Origin: Haloplanus sp. CK5-1
GTDB lineage: Archaea > Halobacteriota > Halobacteria > Halobacteriales > Haloferacaceae
DNA length: 64,000 nucleotides
NCBI RefSeq assembly: GCF_037201915.1
Contig: NZ_CP147505.1
Span: 1,736,001 to 1,800,000 of the forward strand
Reading direction: 5' to 3'
Part shown: piece after piece, positions 32,672 through 41,510 of the stretch
Numbering within the stretch: position 1 is the first letter of the stretch
Layout: each line of letters opens with the position of its first letter
Made by a program: the position numbers and the translations under genes
Notes under the pieces: generated by a model
Told to the model about the DNA's origin: nothing
Seen by the model: only the letters and a program-made list of their open reading frames with translations
The model's database searches: none

Positions 32672-35382
32672 TAATTGACCGATACCTCCGACGTCTGCCG
32701 GTCTTTCTCGACGGTGATCGTGTAGTCAGTCATCGAATCGAACGTCTGGTCGTGACTAATGACCGTGAGTTGCTCGAAGCTATCCAGCTGTTTGAGCTGA
32801 GAGACGAGATTCCGTTTCTTTTGCCGGTCGAGATTCGCCGTTGGTTCATCTAGGAATGCGACGCCGACTGATGCCAACTGCTCTAAGATCGCCAGCCGCA
32901 CGGCGAGTGCAGCCGCCATCTTCTCCCCACCACTCAACGTCGAAAACGACTTCTGAACATCTGCGTCGTGCACGACGATCTCGTAATCGCTCGTCCACTC
33001 CAGCGTCTCAGCCGACGCGCCGCGAATCGAGCGGAACAACTCATTCGCCCGGGATCCAATCCGGTCGGTGATGATCTCCCGCATCTTCGGCCCGGCTTCC
33101 CGGACGTTCTCTCGCACCCACTCGGCGAACTGCTGATCCGCTTTGAGTTCTTTCAGTTGTTGGAGTTTCTTCTGACGCTCCTTTAGCTTCGTCTCCAATT
33201 CCGCGATTTCCTCGCGCTCTTTCCGCAAGTTCTCCTCCTTCTCATCAAGCGTCCCTTTAGCCCGCTGGATCTCTCGCTTGAGGTCCTCGATTTCTGACTC
33301 TAGCGTCTCGAATCGCTCCTCATCGAACGACGCTTTCGTTTCCTCCAGTTCTGCCTCTGTTTCCTCGAGATTCGCTTCGAGGTCCGCAAGCTTGCTCTCC
33401 AGTTCGTCGACTCTCTCCTGCCGCTCTTCCACCTGCGACGCCTGCTGCTCGTGCTTGATATACGTCTGATACGCCGATTCCGTCTCCTCCAGCGTCTCCT
33501 TGGCCTCCGCCAACTCTTCATCTAGGCCGTCAAACTGCTCCAACTCGTCTTTGATCTCCACGAGCGCCGACTGTTCCTCCTCCAATTTGGTGCGCTTTTC
33601 GTCCAACTCTGCAGGTACATCAGCATGGTCGTCGACCCGGAACTCGGCAGTCTGGTACTCATTGTACGTCTCCTCTAAGTCGTCTCGCTCGGCTTCGAGA
33701 TCAGGGAGGGCCGTCAATTCGTCTTCCAAGTCCGCTAACTCCACTTCTTTCTCTTCCTTCTCGGCTCGCAGGTTTTCGATCTCATTCTCCAACGATTCGA
33801 TTTTGTCTCGATGAACAGGCAGCTTATCGGCACGCTGCTTGACTTCCCTCGCCGCCTCACGCTGCTCACGAAACTCAGCTAGTTCTTCAGCCAGTTCCTC
33901 GCGTTCCGTCTCAATCTCCTCGATCCGGGCTTCACGCTGTCCGATTGCCTCCGACCGATGGTCTTCGTCTAACGGCCGGTCACACGTTGGGCACGGCGCA
34001 TCAACATCCGTATCACGCAACCGATCCAGTTGATCTTCAAGTCGCTCGCGCTCGCTTGCCAGCTGCTTCCGGCGCGCCTCCCGGTCGTTGATCTCACCGG
34101 AGAGCGTTTCCGGATCCGTTGTTTCCTCCCACTCCGCTTCTATCTCCGCGATCGTTTCCTCTACCGACGCGATTTCCTCTTCCCTCTCTTCAATCTCCTC
34201 GACCAACTGTTCGATGTCTTCCTCCAACGCATCAACGTCGTCCTCACCGTCTTTCAGCGATTTGATGCGCTCATCGAGTTCCTCGTACCGCTCCTTCTCC
34301 GCTTCACGCGCCTCCAGTGTCTCCCGGGCGTCTTCCAGTTCTTCCGAGTCCTCTTCCAGTTGTTCGACCTCGAATCTGATTTCCTTGACCGTGTCTTCCT
34401 GTGCGTCGTGTTTCTCAGCCAGCTTGTCTCGTTCAGCCTCTCGTTCCTCTAATTCTTCCTGCCGCTGGCTCGCTTGCTTGTACTCACGGTACCCCTCACG
34501 ATTCGCCTCGCATTTCTCCTGTGCCTCTTCGGCCGCTGCGAGTTCCTCCTTCGCCGTCTCCAAATTGCTCTCCGTCGAGTCGATGTCCCGCTCCAGCGAG
34601 TCAACCTCTTGATCAAGCCCTTCGATTTCCTCTTCGACAGCCTCCAGTTCTTCGTGCTCAGCCTCCTTCTCCGACAATTCACTTGATTTCCGCTCGATAC
34701 GCGCCTCAATCGCCGAAACGTCATCGGCCAGTGATTCCGCTTCCGCTCGCTTGTCCGGCAGCCCCTGTACCTCGCCGGTGAGCGTATCGATGTCGCTACG
34801 AAGATCCTGTTGCTGGCTCTCGATCGCGTCCGGGATGTCCTTGAGCGTCTTCCACGATTCCTCGTACGCGTCCAGATTCAGCAGCGCATCGAACGTTGCC
34901 TTGCGATTCTTGGGCGTTTGCGAGAAGTCAGATAGGAACCGTGTCTGAGGCACCCCGATACTAGAACTCCAGAGACTGCTCAACTCGTCCCCATCTTCAA
35001 CATCGAAGCGCGCGCACAACCAGTCCACAAGCCCCTTCTTGGAATCGATATCCTGATCCACCCACTCGTTAGCATCCGGATCATACCGGTGGACGCCGTA
35101 CTTCGATCGGCCAACCGATCGAACAACCCTGTACCGTTCCGTTCCATTCTGCGTGTCTTGCTCGAACGTGATTTCGACGGTGCCCGAACTCGCGCCTTCC
35201 CGCACGAACTCCTTGTTGTTGAACGGGAGCGAGTCGAACAACGCGAACCCGATAGCCTCCTGTATCGTCGATTTCCCGGCACCGTTCTCACCGAGAATCG
35301 CCGTTACGCCGCCTTCGATCGGCACGACGGTCCGGTCGGCGTACGACTTGATGTCTTCCAACGCGACCTCGGTGATTCTCAT
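32671..35382 (-). CDS. rad50: Rad50-like SMC ATPase
   Basis: 903 residues. Walker A GENGAGKST is at 31-39. Two very long acidic coiled coils run from about 170 to 790 and meet at a zinc hook CPTCDRPL near residue 464. The ABC signature TLSGGEKMA is near 815 and Walker B VGVAFLDEPTANLD near 845. The first residues MRITEVALEDIKSYADRTV are typical of Rad50. It pairs with Mre11 to tether and process broken DNA. Its start overlaps the mre11 stop by 4 bases, so both subunits are translationally coupled. Confidence 0.93.
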   Translation of the reverse strand: MRITEVALEDIKSYADRTVVPIEGGVTAILGENGAGKSTIQEAIGFALFDSLPFNNKEFVREGASSGTVEITFEQDTQNGTERYRVVRSVGRSKYGVHRYDPDANEWVDQDIDSKKGLVDWLCARFDVEDGDELSSLWSSSIGVPQTRFLSDFSQTPKNRKATFDALLNLDAYEESWKTLKDIPDAIESQQQDLRSDIDTLTGEVQGLPDKRAEAESLADDVSAIEARIERKSSELSEKEAEHEELEAVEEEIEGLDQEVDSLERDIDSTESNLETAKEELAAAEEAQEKCEANREGYREYKQASQRQEELEEREAERDKLAEKHDAQEDTVKEIRFEVEQLEEDSEELEDARETLEAREAEKERYEELDERIKSLKDGEDDVDALEEDIEQLVEEIEEREEEIASVEETIAEIEAEWEETTDPETLSGEINDREARRKQLASERERLEDQLDRLRDTDVDAPCPTCDRPLDEDHRSEAIGQREARIEEIETEREELAEELAEFREQREAAREVKQRADKLPVHRDKIESLENEIENLRAEKEEKEVELADLEDELTALPDLEAERDDLEETYNEYQTAEFRVDDHADVPAELDEKRTKLEEEQSALVEIKDELEQFDGLDEELAEAKETLEETESAYQTYIKHEQQASQVEERQERVDELESKLADLEANLEETEAELEETKASFDEERFETLESEIEDLKREIQRAKGTLDEKEENLRKEREEIAELETKLKERQKKLQQLKELKADQQFAEWVRENVREAGPKMREIITDRIGSRANELFRSIRGASAETLEWTSDYEIVVHDADVQKSFSTLSGGEKMAAALAVRLAILEQLASVGVAFLDEPTANLDRQKKRNLVSQLKQLDSFEQLTVISHDQTFDSMTDYTITVEKDRQTSEVSVN

Positions 35383-36887
35383 TCCTCCACCACCCCCTCC
35401 GTTTCAGCGTCTGCGTCGCCACGGGCCGTGTCACCCGACGTCTCCTCGTCCGTTTCAGCATCGGCGAACGGATCCTCTTCTATATCCAAAACCACGTCGT
35501 CCGCCAACTCCGGGAACAATTCCTGTCGCGCTGAACTCACCGCGTCACGGATATCCTCGACTGCTTCGTCGGCCTGCGCCATCTGGTGGGCGTTCCCTAA
35601 CACGTCAGCGACATCGGCTGCGCTGTCATCGTAGATCGATTCCTTCGCAACCGTCTCGAAAACGCGGTGTTCCAGCGCAGCCGTGTTCAACTGCCCATCT
35701 TTGAACACCTCGTCCTCATCGATTTCCGAGATGAGTTGCTGCACGTTCGCCGTCCGAATTCCCGTATTCACCTGTACGTGCAGCGCATCGCACGCATCTT
35801 CCACCCACGCCGCGAGTTCATCCGTTCGGAGATCTCCACGGCTGAACTGCAACGTCCCGGTGAATCGGAGGTCGATAATCGGCGCTCGCGGCTCACCCCG
35901 TGCCATGAACGCGTCCTGACTGCAGTACTCCGTCATATCAGCCTGCACGTCTTTTACATGTTCCTGAAACGCAGTTTCGAGGTCTCCGGGTGACTCGTGG
36001 GCGGTCACCTCGAATTCAATCCGGTAGTACGGCCGTCGCTTCGTTGGGTAATGCTCCACCTCAAACTCGGAGGTGTCACTACCGGCATCGGCTCCGCCAA
36101 TGTCGAGTGTGACTGAGTAGTAGCCGTGTTCCCACTCGGCTCGCCCTTCGCGGGTGTTATGTGCTTCCGGTGACCCGGGGTTGTAGATCCACCCACCAGA
36201 CTCGTACCGCTTGTGAATGTGTCCAAGTGCTAGGTAATCCACGACGTCCTTCAATTCCCGTAGCTCGCCGTGGGTTACCGTCCCGCCGAGTGTCGGGACC
36301 TCATCTTCAATCCCGAAATGCGCCAACAACACGGTCCATGCCGGCTCACCATGCATCTCATTCGTCTCCTGGATTCCATTCGCCACTTGCTGGAGCGCCT
36401 GGCCCGTCTTCGCGCCGCGCCACTGCAAGCCGAATACGCGAATCGGCCGGTCCAAGTCCGCGACATCGATATCATAAAACCCTGCAGACTGCCCCGGTTC
36501 GTCCGGATCGTACGGGTTGAACCACGCTGTCTCTGGATCCGCATTCAGTTCGGCCTTCAGGAACACTATGTGCCCGCGCTGATGCAGGTAATTCAACCAC
36601 GTCACGTCCCGCGGCGTCAGGTTTTCGTCGTGATTGCCACGCGAGACTAACACTGGCACCTCATCAGGGATCCGTTCGAGTTCTTGTTCGACCTGATGCA
36701 GGATCTTTGGCCGCAAATCACGCGAGTGGAACAGGTCACCCGGTAACAGAATCGCATCGGTCCCGCGCTCCTCGATCATCTCTTGGAACGCAGCACGTGT
36801 GGTTGATACCATGTCGTCCTCGCGTTGTTTCAACCCGTACTGTCGATGGCCGAGATGTGTATCGGCGATGTGCGTGAGCGTCAACAT
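35379..36887 (-). CDS. mre11: Mre11-like nuclease
   Basis: 502 residues. Metallophosphoesterase motifs are in order: ADTHLGHRQYG (residues 8-18), LLPGDLFHSRD (46-56), SRGNHDENL (81-89), VLLAHFG near 175 and LGHIHKRYE near 220. All metal ligands are present. The C-terminal 200 residues are acidic and include a long disordered tail (EEDPFADAETDEETSGD). First gene of the five-gene operon mre11-rad50-nurA-HAS-herA. An upstream TATTTAATA (about 36977-36985) may be its promoter, giving a leader of roughly 70 bases. Confidence 0.93.
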   Translation of the reverse strand: MLTLTHIADTHLGHRQYGLKQREDDMVSTTRAAFQEMIEERGTDAILLPGDLFHSRDLRPKILHQVEQELERIPDEVPVLVSRGNHDENLTPRDVTWLNYLHQRGHIVFLKAELNADPETAWFNPYDPDEPGQSAGFYDIDVADLDRPIRVFGLQWRGAKTGQALQQVANGIQETNEMHGEPAWTVLLAHFGIEDEVPTLGGTVTHGELRELKDVVDYLALGHIHKRYESGGWIYNPGSPEAHNTREGRAEWEHGYYSVTLDIGGADAGSDTSEFEVEHYPTKRRPYYRIEFEVTAHESPGDLETAFQEHVKDVQADMTEYCSQDAFMARGEPRAPIIDLRFTGTLQFSRGDLRTDELAAWVEDACDALHVQVNTGIRTANVQQLISEIDEDEVFKDGQLNTAALEHRVFETVAKESIYDDSAADVADVLGNAHQMAQADEAVEDIRDAVSSARQELFPELADDVVLDIEEDPFADAETDEETSGDTARGDADAETEGVVEE

Positions 36888-36976
36888 GATCAGTAACTCT
36901 TGGAGGGTATCTATTCAGCTAAGCGTGCTACCAGATCACGCAGCTGAGAGTGTATGCCCACGTATAATCGGACGGA

Positions 36977-36985
36977 TATTAAATA
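36977..36985 (-). promoter_or_regulatory. Candidate TATA box of the mre11 operon
   Basis: On the coding strand GGTATTTAATATCC is the only strong AT element within 130 bases of the mre11 ATG. It is about 90 bases upstream, so it would give a leadered transcript. A GCGTGAT...AGCACGC partial dyad lies between it and the ATG (about 36925-36945) and could be an operator. Confidence 0.4.
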
Positions 36986-37129
36986 CCAGTCAACCAGAGT
37001 GAAAGTGGATCTCAAACCGTCTGAGCAAAGACTAATTCCAATTCGATAACATCGAATACGAGCCGAAAGAATGCGGCAGCGACGTTGAGCGCGTTGCAGG
37101 GGGCAACCTGAAGGTCTTGAATACCCGAC

Positions 37130-37357
37130 ATGAGTATGAAAGGAAGAGATTCAAACCGTGGTGAGCGTGGGTTGTACGTCTTTGAAGGCTGCGAGTTGGT
37201 CGCCAACAGAGACCTGAACATGACGGAGAATGCGCGAGCGAAGGCAACTCCGAATCCTACCCGGGATAGGAGTAACGGCTGTTTGGCACAGCCATCGGTA
37301 CGCTTGTTGGATAAGTCAACGGATAAAGTCGCCCCAGAAGAACAGGTTGTCCTGTAG
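37130..37357 (+). pseudogene. C-terminal remnant of an IS605/IS1341-type TnpB protein
   Basis: About 75 codons remain. GLYVFEGCELVANRDLNMTENARAK recalls the final zinc-ribbon and RuvC-III part of haloarchaeal TnpB proteins (CxxC-x-NADLNGAENIR). DRSNGCLAQPSVRLL then APEEQVVL is their usual end. The second Cys of the ribbon and all upstream catalytic domains are missing. No TnpA is present. The right-end RNA segment follows directly at 37368-37412. The element is dead. Confidence 0.65.
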
Positions 37358-37367
37358 ACGGTAATAT

Positions 37368-37412
37368 CCCAACGTGGGAATCCCAAGGCTGAAGCCGCGG
37401 GAGGATGTCAAG
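37368..37412 (+). ncRNA. Residual right end/omega-RNA scaffold of the TnpB element
   Basis: GTGGGAATCCCAAGGCTGAAG then CCGCGGGAGGATGTCAA follows the TnpB remnant. Haloarchaeal IS605/IS1341 elements end with such a hairpin and a GGATGTCAA terminus, where the guide RNA scaffold is transcribed from the 3' end of tnpB. The stem here (GGCTGAAGCC with CCAAG/CGCGGG flanks) is partly mismatched, in keeping with decay. Whether an RNA is still made is unknown. Confidence 0.5.
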
Positions 37413-37578
37413 AGCTACTTGAGCTATCGGAGTCATCACGTCGCGCAACGACAATGCCCGCGACGAACAATACTACCCCGAGTCCAATGAGGGCAATGGT
37501 GAGAACTCTGCCGGACAATAACAGTCCCGCCCCGACCAGTACCGCCGCAGATGCGTGGAGTATCGCGGTTGGGTTCAC
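37408..37578 (-). CDS. Small two-helix membrane protein (possibly truncated)
   Basis: 56 residues from a GTG: NPTAILHASAAVLVGAGLLL, then ILTIAL-type helix VLTIALIGLGVVLFVAGIVV, then the charged tail ARRDDSDSSSSS. Two hydrophobic segments indicate a membrane hairpin. Upstream in-frame sequence (IFVYRLPYEGV) is also coding-like but has no start before a TAG, so the N-terminus may have been lost. The last three codons coincide with the end of the TnpB element, so the tail could have been altered by that insertion. Confidence 0.5.
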   Translation of the reverse strand: MNPTAILHASAAVLVGAGLLLSGRVLTIALIGLGVVLFVAGIVVARRDDSDSSSSS

Positions 37579-37817
37579 ACCCTCATACGGGAGTCGGTAG
37601 ACAAAAATGAGTCGGACAGCCCGTGGATTCTAGATAGTGTACTCCCAGAGCTCGTCTCATTCGGGCAGTGTCGTGTCATCCTTAACACCGGTACTCCCAG
37701 CGGGTGACGCCGCCGCTACGGTGTCCGACAGCGCCGGAACCCCAAGGTAACAAAGCTTTGGACGGCTGTCCGACCCCGGTCACCAACCGTGGTACCAGCC
37801 GGTCCGTGCTGACCTTG

Positions 37818-38030
37818 CTACTGCGGGCGGTTCTCGTCGTCGGTGACGGGCTTGAACACCACACCGTCGACGAGATACCCTTTGGGGTGATCCTCAACTG
37901 TGACGTTCGGGTCCTTTTGAGACGCCATAGCGACCTGCGCGAACGATAGTTCCTCCCCGTCAGTACTGACATACTGCGTTGTCGTGTCGTGTTCCTGGGC
38001 TATCGTACGGGTTAGTAGTCTTTCATTCAC
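37818..38030 (-). CDS. Small hypothetical protein
   Basis: 70 residues, acidic and compact: QVAMASQKDPNVTVEDHPKG then YLVDGVVFKPVTDDENRPQ, with a hydrophobic pattern fitting a small β-domain. The composition is normal for a haloarchaeal protein and no reading in another frame looks better. No family was recognised. Neighbours are remnants of mobile elements. It may start internally at MASQKDPN. Confidence 0.45.
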   Translation of the reverse strand: MNERLLTRTIAQEHDTTTQYVSTDGEELSFAQVAMASQKDPNVTVEDHPKGYLVDGVVFKPVTDDENRPQ

Positions 38031-38182
38031 CGTGGCTCAGCGTAGGCGTTTTGTCCGTCCACAAATGGATCTTCCTCAACAGATCGTCCGCAACCCCTTT
38101 TATATTCCACTTACTGGGCTTGAAACGGTCGAAATCGACATCTTGAGATCAGGGGTTTGAGCCTTGGTTCGAATCAGCAAAC

Positions 38183-38389
38183 ATGAGTTTCGAACCAATA
38201 GAATCGGACACTGCGCTTGAAATGTATATTGAACATAGGGAAAGTAGTATGTCCGAGGTGACGGTCTACTCACGTCAGTCCCGTGTCGGACACTTCGCCC
38301 GGTGGTGCGCTGACGAAAGGATTACGAACTTGAACGAATTGACTGGACGGAAGCTGCATCGATTTCGGCGAGTCACTATATTGTCCTAA
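38183..38389 (+). pseudogene. N-terminal fragment of a tyrosine recombinase (XerC/integrase)
   Basis: 68 codons. LEMYIEHRESSMSEVTVYSRQSRVGHFARWC then ITNLNELTGRKLHRF is the core-binding SAM-like domain of haloarchaeal integrases. The frame ends at a stop right after it, and no catalytic domain (R-HxxR-Y) follows. The DNA after it is AT-rich and holds an unrelated gene. It is a leftover from an earlier integration event. Confidence 0.65.
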
Positions 38390-38432
38390 TATTGGCATAA
38401 TCTTATTTGTCTACAGCGACCGTGGATGATAT

Positions 38433-38741
38433 ATGGATGATACCGAGTACCGTGACATTGCAGAGTCTTTAGAAATAGGAGACAAAATCACTCTTGAAGC
38501 TGTAGAATTTGACTTTATTGTGTCAGAATTTGTTAGAGATCCTAATCTTGAGTGTCTGATCGTATTCGGGAAAAAAGACCACTATCCCGAACGTGGGAAT
38601 TTTACCAAAGTGATGTTTTGTGGCGACAACCCTGACTCCAAGCCTGCCATTGCAGTCGATGTATACGCTGAAGAAGACCATGGAAATCAAGTAGGAAAAA
38701 GCACATACGATGAAATTAGAGACATTTCAGTGGTAGAGTAA
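38433..38741 (+). CDS. Hypothetical acidic protein, low-GC gene
   Basis: 102 residues beginning MDDTEYRDIAESLEIGDKITLEAVEFDFIVSEF. Predominantly β-strand pattern with no catalytic motif recognised. The ATG is preceded by AT-rich sequence (CTATATTGTCC and ATCTTATTTG) suitable for a promoter. Codon use is much more AT-rich than in the surrounding genes, a sign of separate origin. The function is unknown. Confidence 0.65.
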   Translation: MDDTEYRDIAESLEIGDKITLEAVEFDFIVSEFVRDPNLECLIVFGKKDHYPERGNFTKVMFCGDNPDSKPAIAVDVYAEEDHGNQVGKSTYDEIRDISVVE

Positions 38742-39059
38742 GCACTTCGATTCCAGCTTAATTTCGTGATAGGTAGCGTAAAACGTACCCGGACAGGCCG
38801 GATCAGGGGCTATTCACTTCTTCCGTATCAAGCCGGATGAAAAAGACAACAACTCGGCCACAGAATCCATCTCTCACAGGCCCTACGTCACGACTATGTA
38901 TATCTTCACGAAGTTCCACTTGGCGCTGTCTCCGGTTGTCGGTGTTGTATAACTCACCAGTGCAGACTCTTTCTGGACCCTGCTGCCAGTTCAGATCCGT
39001 AATCTCTCACTCTGGCGGACAGCCGAGCATACATTCGGCCGGCCCTATCGATAACATGG
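38742..39059. other. Intergenic stretch without a recognisable gene
   Basis: About 320 bases between the low-GC hypothetical gene and the GNAT pseudogene. Short frames exist on both strands but none has protein-like composition or a convincing start. No repeats or promoter elements stand out apart from the region just before 39060. Confidence 0.5.
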
Positions 39060-39641
39060 ATGCTGATAATCCGCCCGCTGACAGCGGCCGATCGGGAGCT
39101 GGTCAAGTCGATTATCACGGCACACTTCACCGGCGGCGGGTCGTACAACGTCCCGACGAACAACGAGGGGAACGGGACCTTCGTCCGCGTCGCAGAGAGG
39201 AATGGTGCCCTCCTTGGCGTCATAGCGCTGAGCACGTACACGGCCCCGGCACAACTCTGCGAGGCGATGCACCTCATCGACACGCCCGACCCGGTAGACG
39301 CAACGTGGTACGGCCATGTCCACGCGGGCTACGCCGCGCCAGCACACACCGGTGAGGGAATCGGAAGCCGACTGCTTTAGCGCGTACACGCCATCGACGA
39401 ACGCGACGACGTTGACGTATTCGTCGTCGATGCGTGGTTCCACGGTGGGGTCGACTCACCGGCTCGGCTCCTGCGGACACACGACTACGAGGTCGTCCAC
39501 ACGCACTCGTTCGCCGGTCACGCCGACGGATCGTGCCCGAAGTGTGGACAGTCGTGTGTCTGTGAAGCCGCCCTTGCCGTCCGGCCGCACGACTCGGGTG
39601 AGCGCAGGACTACTCGCAATCTATCCGAACCGCCATCTTGA
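39060..39641 (+). pseudogene. GNAT acetyltransferase interrupted by an in-frame TAG
   Basis: From MLIIRPLTAADRELVKSII to the GNAT motif YGHVHAGYAAPAHTGEGIGSRLL the frame is normal, then a TAG (39378-39380) interrupts it. The same frame continues without shift as RVHAIDERDDVDVFVVDAWF, then RLLRTHDYEVVHTHSF and a CPKCGQSCVC zinc knuckle, ending at a TGA at 39639. The TAG falls where GNAT helices usually carry Gln (LLQR), so a CAG-to-TAG change is the simplest cause. Everything else is well conserved, so inactivation is recent, or the stop is read through. Confidence 0.75.
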
Positions 39642-39822
39642 GGTACAACATGGATAGAACAGTGAAGGGCACTAAATTTGAGGCTTAACACAATTACCTG
39701 CGAATCTAGACTACATCGAATGGCCCGACAACGGCACAACTCGCACCGACTTCAGTTAACCCACAAATCGGATAGTCCGGATATATGTGGTAACCTCTGA
39801 TATTGCTGTCTACTGCTGTGAG

Positions 39823-39975
39823 TTATTCCTGAGGACTCACGACTTCGTCACAGATCGGGCACTCTGCCCAGATCCCAGTCGTTCCGTCTTCTTTCTCGTA
39901 TTCGACCAAGACGTGTGCGCCAGAGAGCCCCTCACCACACTTCGGACAGCTTCCGAGTGGTGGATCGCCGGTCAT
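39823..39975 (-). CDS. Small zinc-ribbon protein (DUF7837-like)
   Basis: 50 residues from the ATG of MTGDPPLGSCPKCGEGLSGA. It has two CPxC knuckles (CPKC, CPIC) separated by AHVLVEYEKEDGTTGIWAE, a spacing common in haloarchaeal zinc-ribbon micro-proteins. A longer version starting at MSHAPFPPL (40002) is possible. The function is unknown. It is divergent from the next small zinc-ribbon gene. Confidence 0.65.
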   Translation of the reverse strand: MTGDPPLGSCPKCGEGLSGAHVLVEYEKEDGTTGIWAECPICDEVVSPQE

Positions 39976-40132
39976 TAGGGGAGGGAAGGGAGCGTGTGAC
40001 ATATCCCTTCCATCGGCATATGGGGTAATGATTTGGTGTAAGCTTTGTGTGATATCGTGTTGACGATGCACCGCAGTCGGTGGATTCGGCTCAGTCGCCA
40101 CAACTAATTCCCTCGCAGCTGACTTTCAGACG

Positions 40133-40288
40133 ATGGGTCTCCGGACAGTACTCACTCGAGTCCTGTTTGAGACCGACTCAACGGTCATCGTTGAGTGCCG
40201 TCACTGTGGGCTGACTGTCTCCCTAGAGACTGACTCGTGTCCAGCCTGCGGGGCGACGGACTTCTGTTGTTACGAGATACCCGAATAG
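40133..40288 (+). CDS. Small CxxC zinc-ribbon protein
   Basis: 51 residues: MGLRTVLTRVLFETDSTVIV, then CRHCGLTVS and CPACGATDFCCYEIPE. Two CxxC pairs give a complete zinc ribbon, and the ending YEIPE is a frequent form among haloarchaeal small zinc proteins. It is too short for routine gene finding. The function is unknown. The upstream 30 bases have no clear TATA box. Confidence 0.65.
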   Translation: MGLRTVLTRVLFETDSTVIVECRHCGLTVSLETDSCPACGATDFCCYEIPE

Positions 40289-40457
40289 GGAGTTCTGTCG
40301 AAATTCTCGGCAACTGAGACGACCCTCTTGCTGAATATAGAGGGTGTACTCAGTGGACCGTCGGATCTGGGTCGTTAGATAGAATCGGACTGGCTGTTCG
40401 GAACGACGGAGGAAGGTCGTACTCGGCGAGGCTACAGGCGCAGGGGGCGACCTGTCG

Positions 40458-40688
40458 TTACGTTGCCTGAGAGCCTTCGGCGGGCGCGTACATGACCGTG
40501 ACCACGAACTCGCCCTCGAAATCGGTGAACTGGTGGTCTGTCCCGGGACGGAGATGTACAACGTCACCCGGCTCAACCTCGACTGACTCGTCGTCGGTCA
40601 TGAGCGTCGCCTCGCCCATGTCGATACGGTAAATTTCCTCCTCGGCGTGCGCGTGCATCGGGTCCTCGTCGCCCAGCTTAAAGCGCAC
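40458..40688 (-). pseudogene. Cupin-fold protein, N-terminally shortened
   Basis: 76 residues from a GTG: RFKLGDEDPMHAHAEEEIYRI, GEATLMTDDE, VEPGDVVHLRPGTDHQF. The His-x-His and later His residues of cupin motifs 1 and 2 are present, so the metal site may be intact. Related small cupins usually have 20-30 more residues before this point, but an in-frame TAG sits directly before the GTG. It may be a shortened but folding protein or a decayed gene; I lean to the latter because the next fragment is also broken. Confidence 0.55.
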
Positions 40689-40719
40689 CTACGGCACTAA
40701 TTCAAAGCGACGTCTTCTT

Positions 40720-40812
40720 CTAGCCGAGCCGTTCGGCAAGGTTGACCGTAGTGAAGATCACAAGAAAGCCGAGTGCGTACCCAATGAAGTGGACGTAGAG
40801 GTTCAGCACGCC
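40720..40812 (-). pseudogene. C-terminal fragment of a membrane protein (rhomboid-like?)
   Basis: About 30 codons: LNLYVHFIGYALGFLVIFTTV then NLAERLG and stop. A final transmembrane helix with His and Gly spacing resembles the end of rhomboid-type proteases, but the fragment is too short to be sure. Nothing upstream continues it. Confidence 0.35.
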
Positions 40813-40918
40813 ACTTTCCGAAGATGGAGACGGTAACCCTGCGACTCCCAGTCCCGTTCGCATTACGGGAGCCCACGGGCGAGGTTGCGAGCGGCGGGGT
40901 GAGGACCGCGGCGGCCGA

Positions 40919-41284
40919 CTACTGGTCGGCGTACTCTGTCGGGTCGACGTACTCGCGTGCCCAGGCGTCAAGTTCATCGAACACCGGTTTGAGTGCAGTC
41001 CCCTTCTCGGTCAGCGAGTAGTAGGTCGCGACCGGCGCGGCCTCCTCCATGCGCTTCTCGACGAGACCCGCTGCTTTCAGCGCGTCGAGCGATTGCGAGA
41101 GCGTCCGCGAACTCGCACCGGTCGATTCCTTGAGTTCGTTGAACCGCATCTCCCCCTCGTCTACCAGGTCGTGGAGCACGTTGAGTCGCCACTGCGTCCC
41201 GATGACCTCCAGTGACTCCGCGGTGGGACAGGCCTGCGGGTCGACGTCTGCGAACGGGTCGTTAGGGTCGTTCGTCTGCATCAT
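40919..41284 (-). CDS. HxlR-family transcriptional regulator
   Basis: 121 residues. CPTAESLEVIGTQWRLNVLHDLVDEGEMRFNELKESTGASSRTLSQSLDALKAAGLVEKR is the HxlR winged helix with the initial Cys that many members use as a redox sensor. The wing and ending YSLTEKGTALKPVFDELDAW are typical. It lies divergent to the DoxX and glutathione-transferase genes, which it probably controls. The start could be either of two adjacent Met codons. Confidence 0.88.
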   Translation of the reverse strand: MMQTNDPNDPFADVDPQACPTAESLEVIGTQWRLNVLHDLVDEGEMRFNELKESTGASSRTLSQSLDALKAAGLVEKRMEEAAPVATYYSLTEKGTALKPVFDELDAWAREYVDPTEYADQ

Positions 41285-41510
41285 CTCCAGTTTCGGAAAT
41301 TCAACTCAAAAATCTCCCGCTCCGACACGTCCCGGTACACCGCGGTATACCCGGTCCCGCGTACCCAACCCGATATAACATAATTTACCTGACATTTATG
41401 CCGTTGTCGACGGAAGTCGGTGATGCGATGACCGCAACCAACGCATTCGGACGCATCGACGCGGAACAGGATTGGTCGAGTACGACCGCGAGTGGGGAGG
41501 TGTCGGCCTA

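Noticed and set aside
32841-34781. Many plus-strand frames opposite rad50
   Set aside because: Ser/Arg-rich shadows of the Glu-rich coiled-coil codons.
38130-38182. tRNA-like GGTTCGAATC before the integrase fragment
   Set aside because: Resembles a T-loop, but no acceptor, D or anticodon stem could be assembled around it; at most a remnant of an attachment site.
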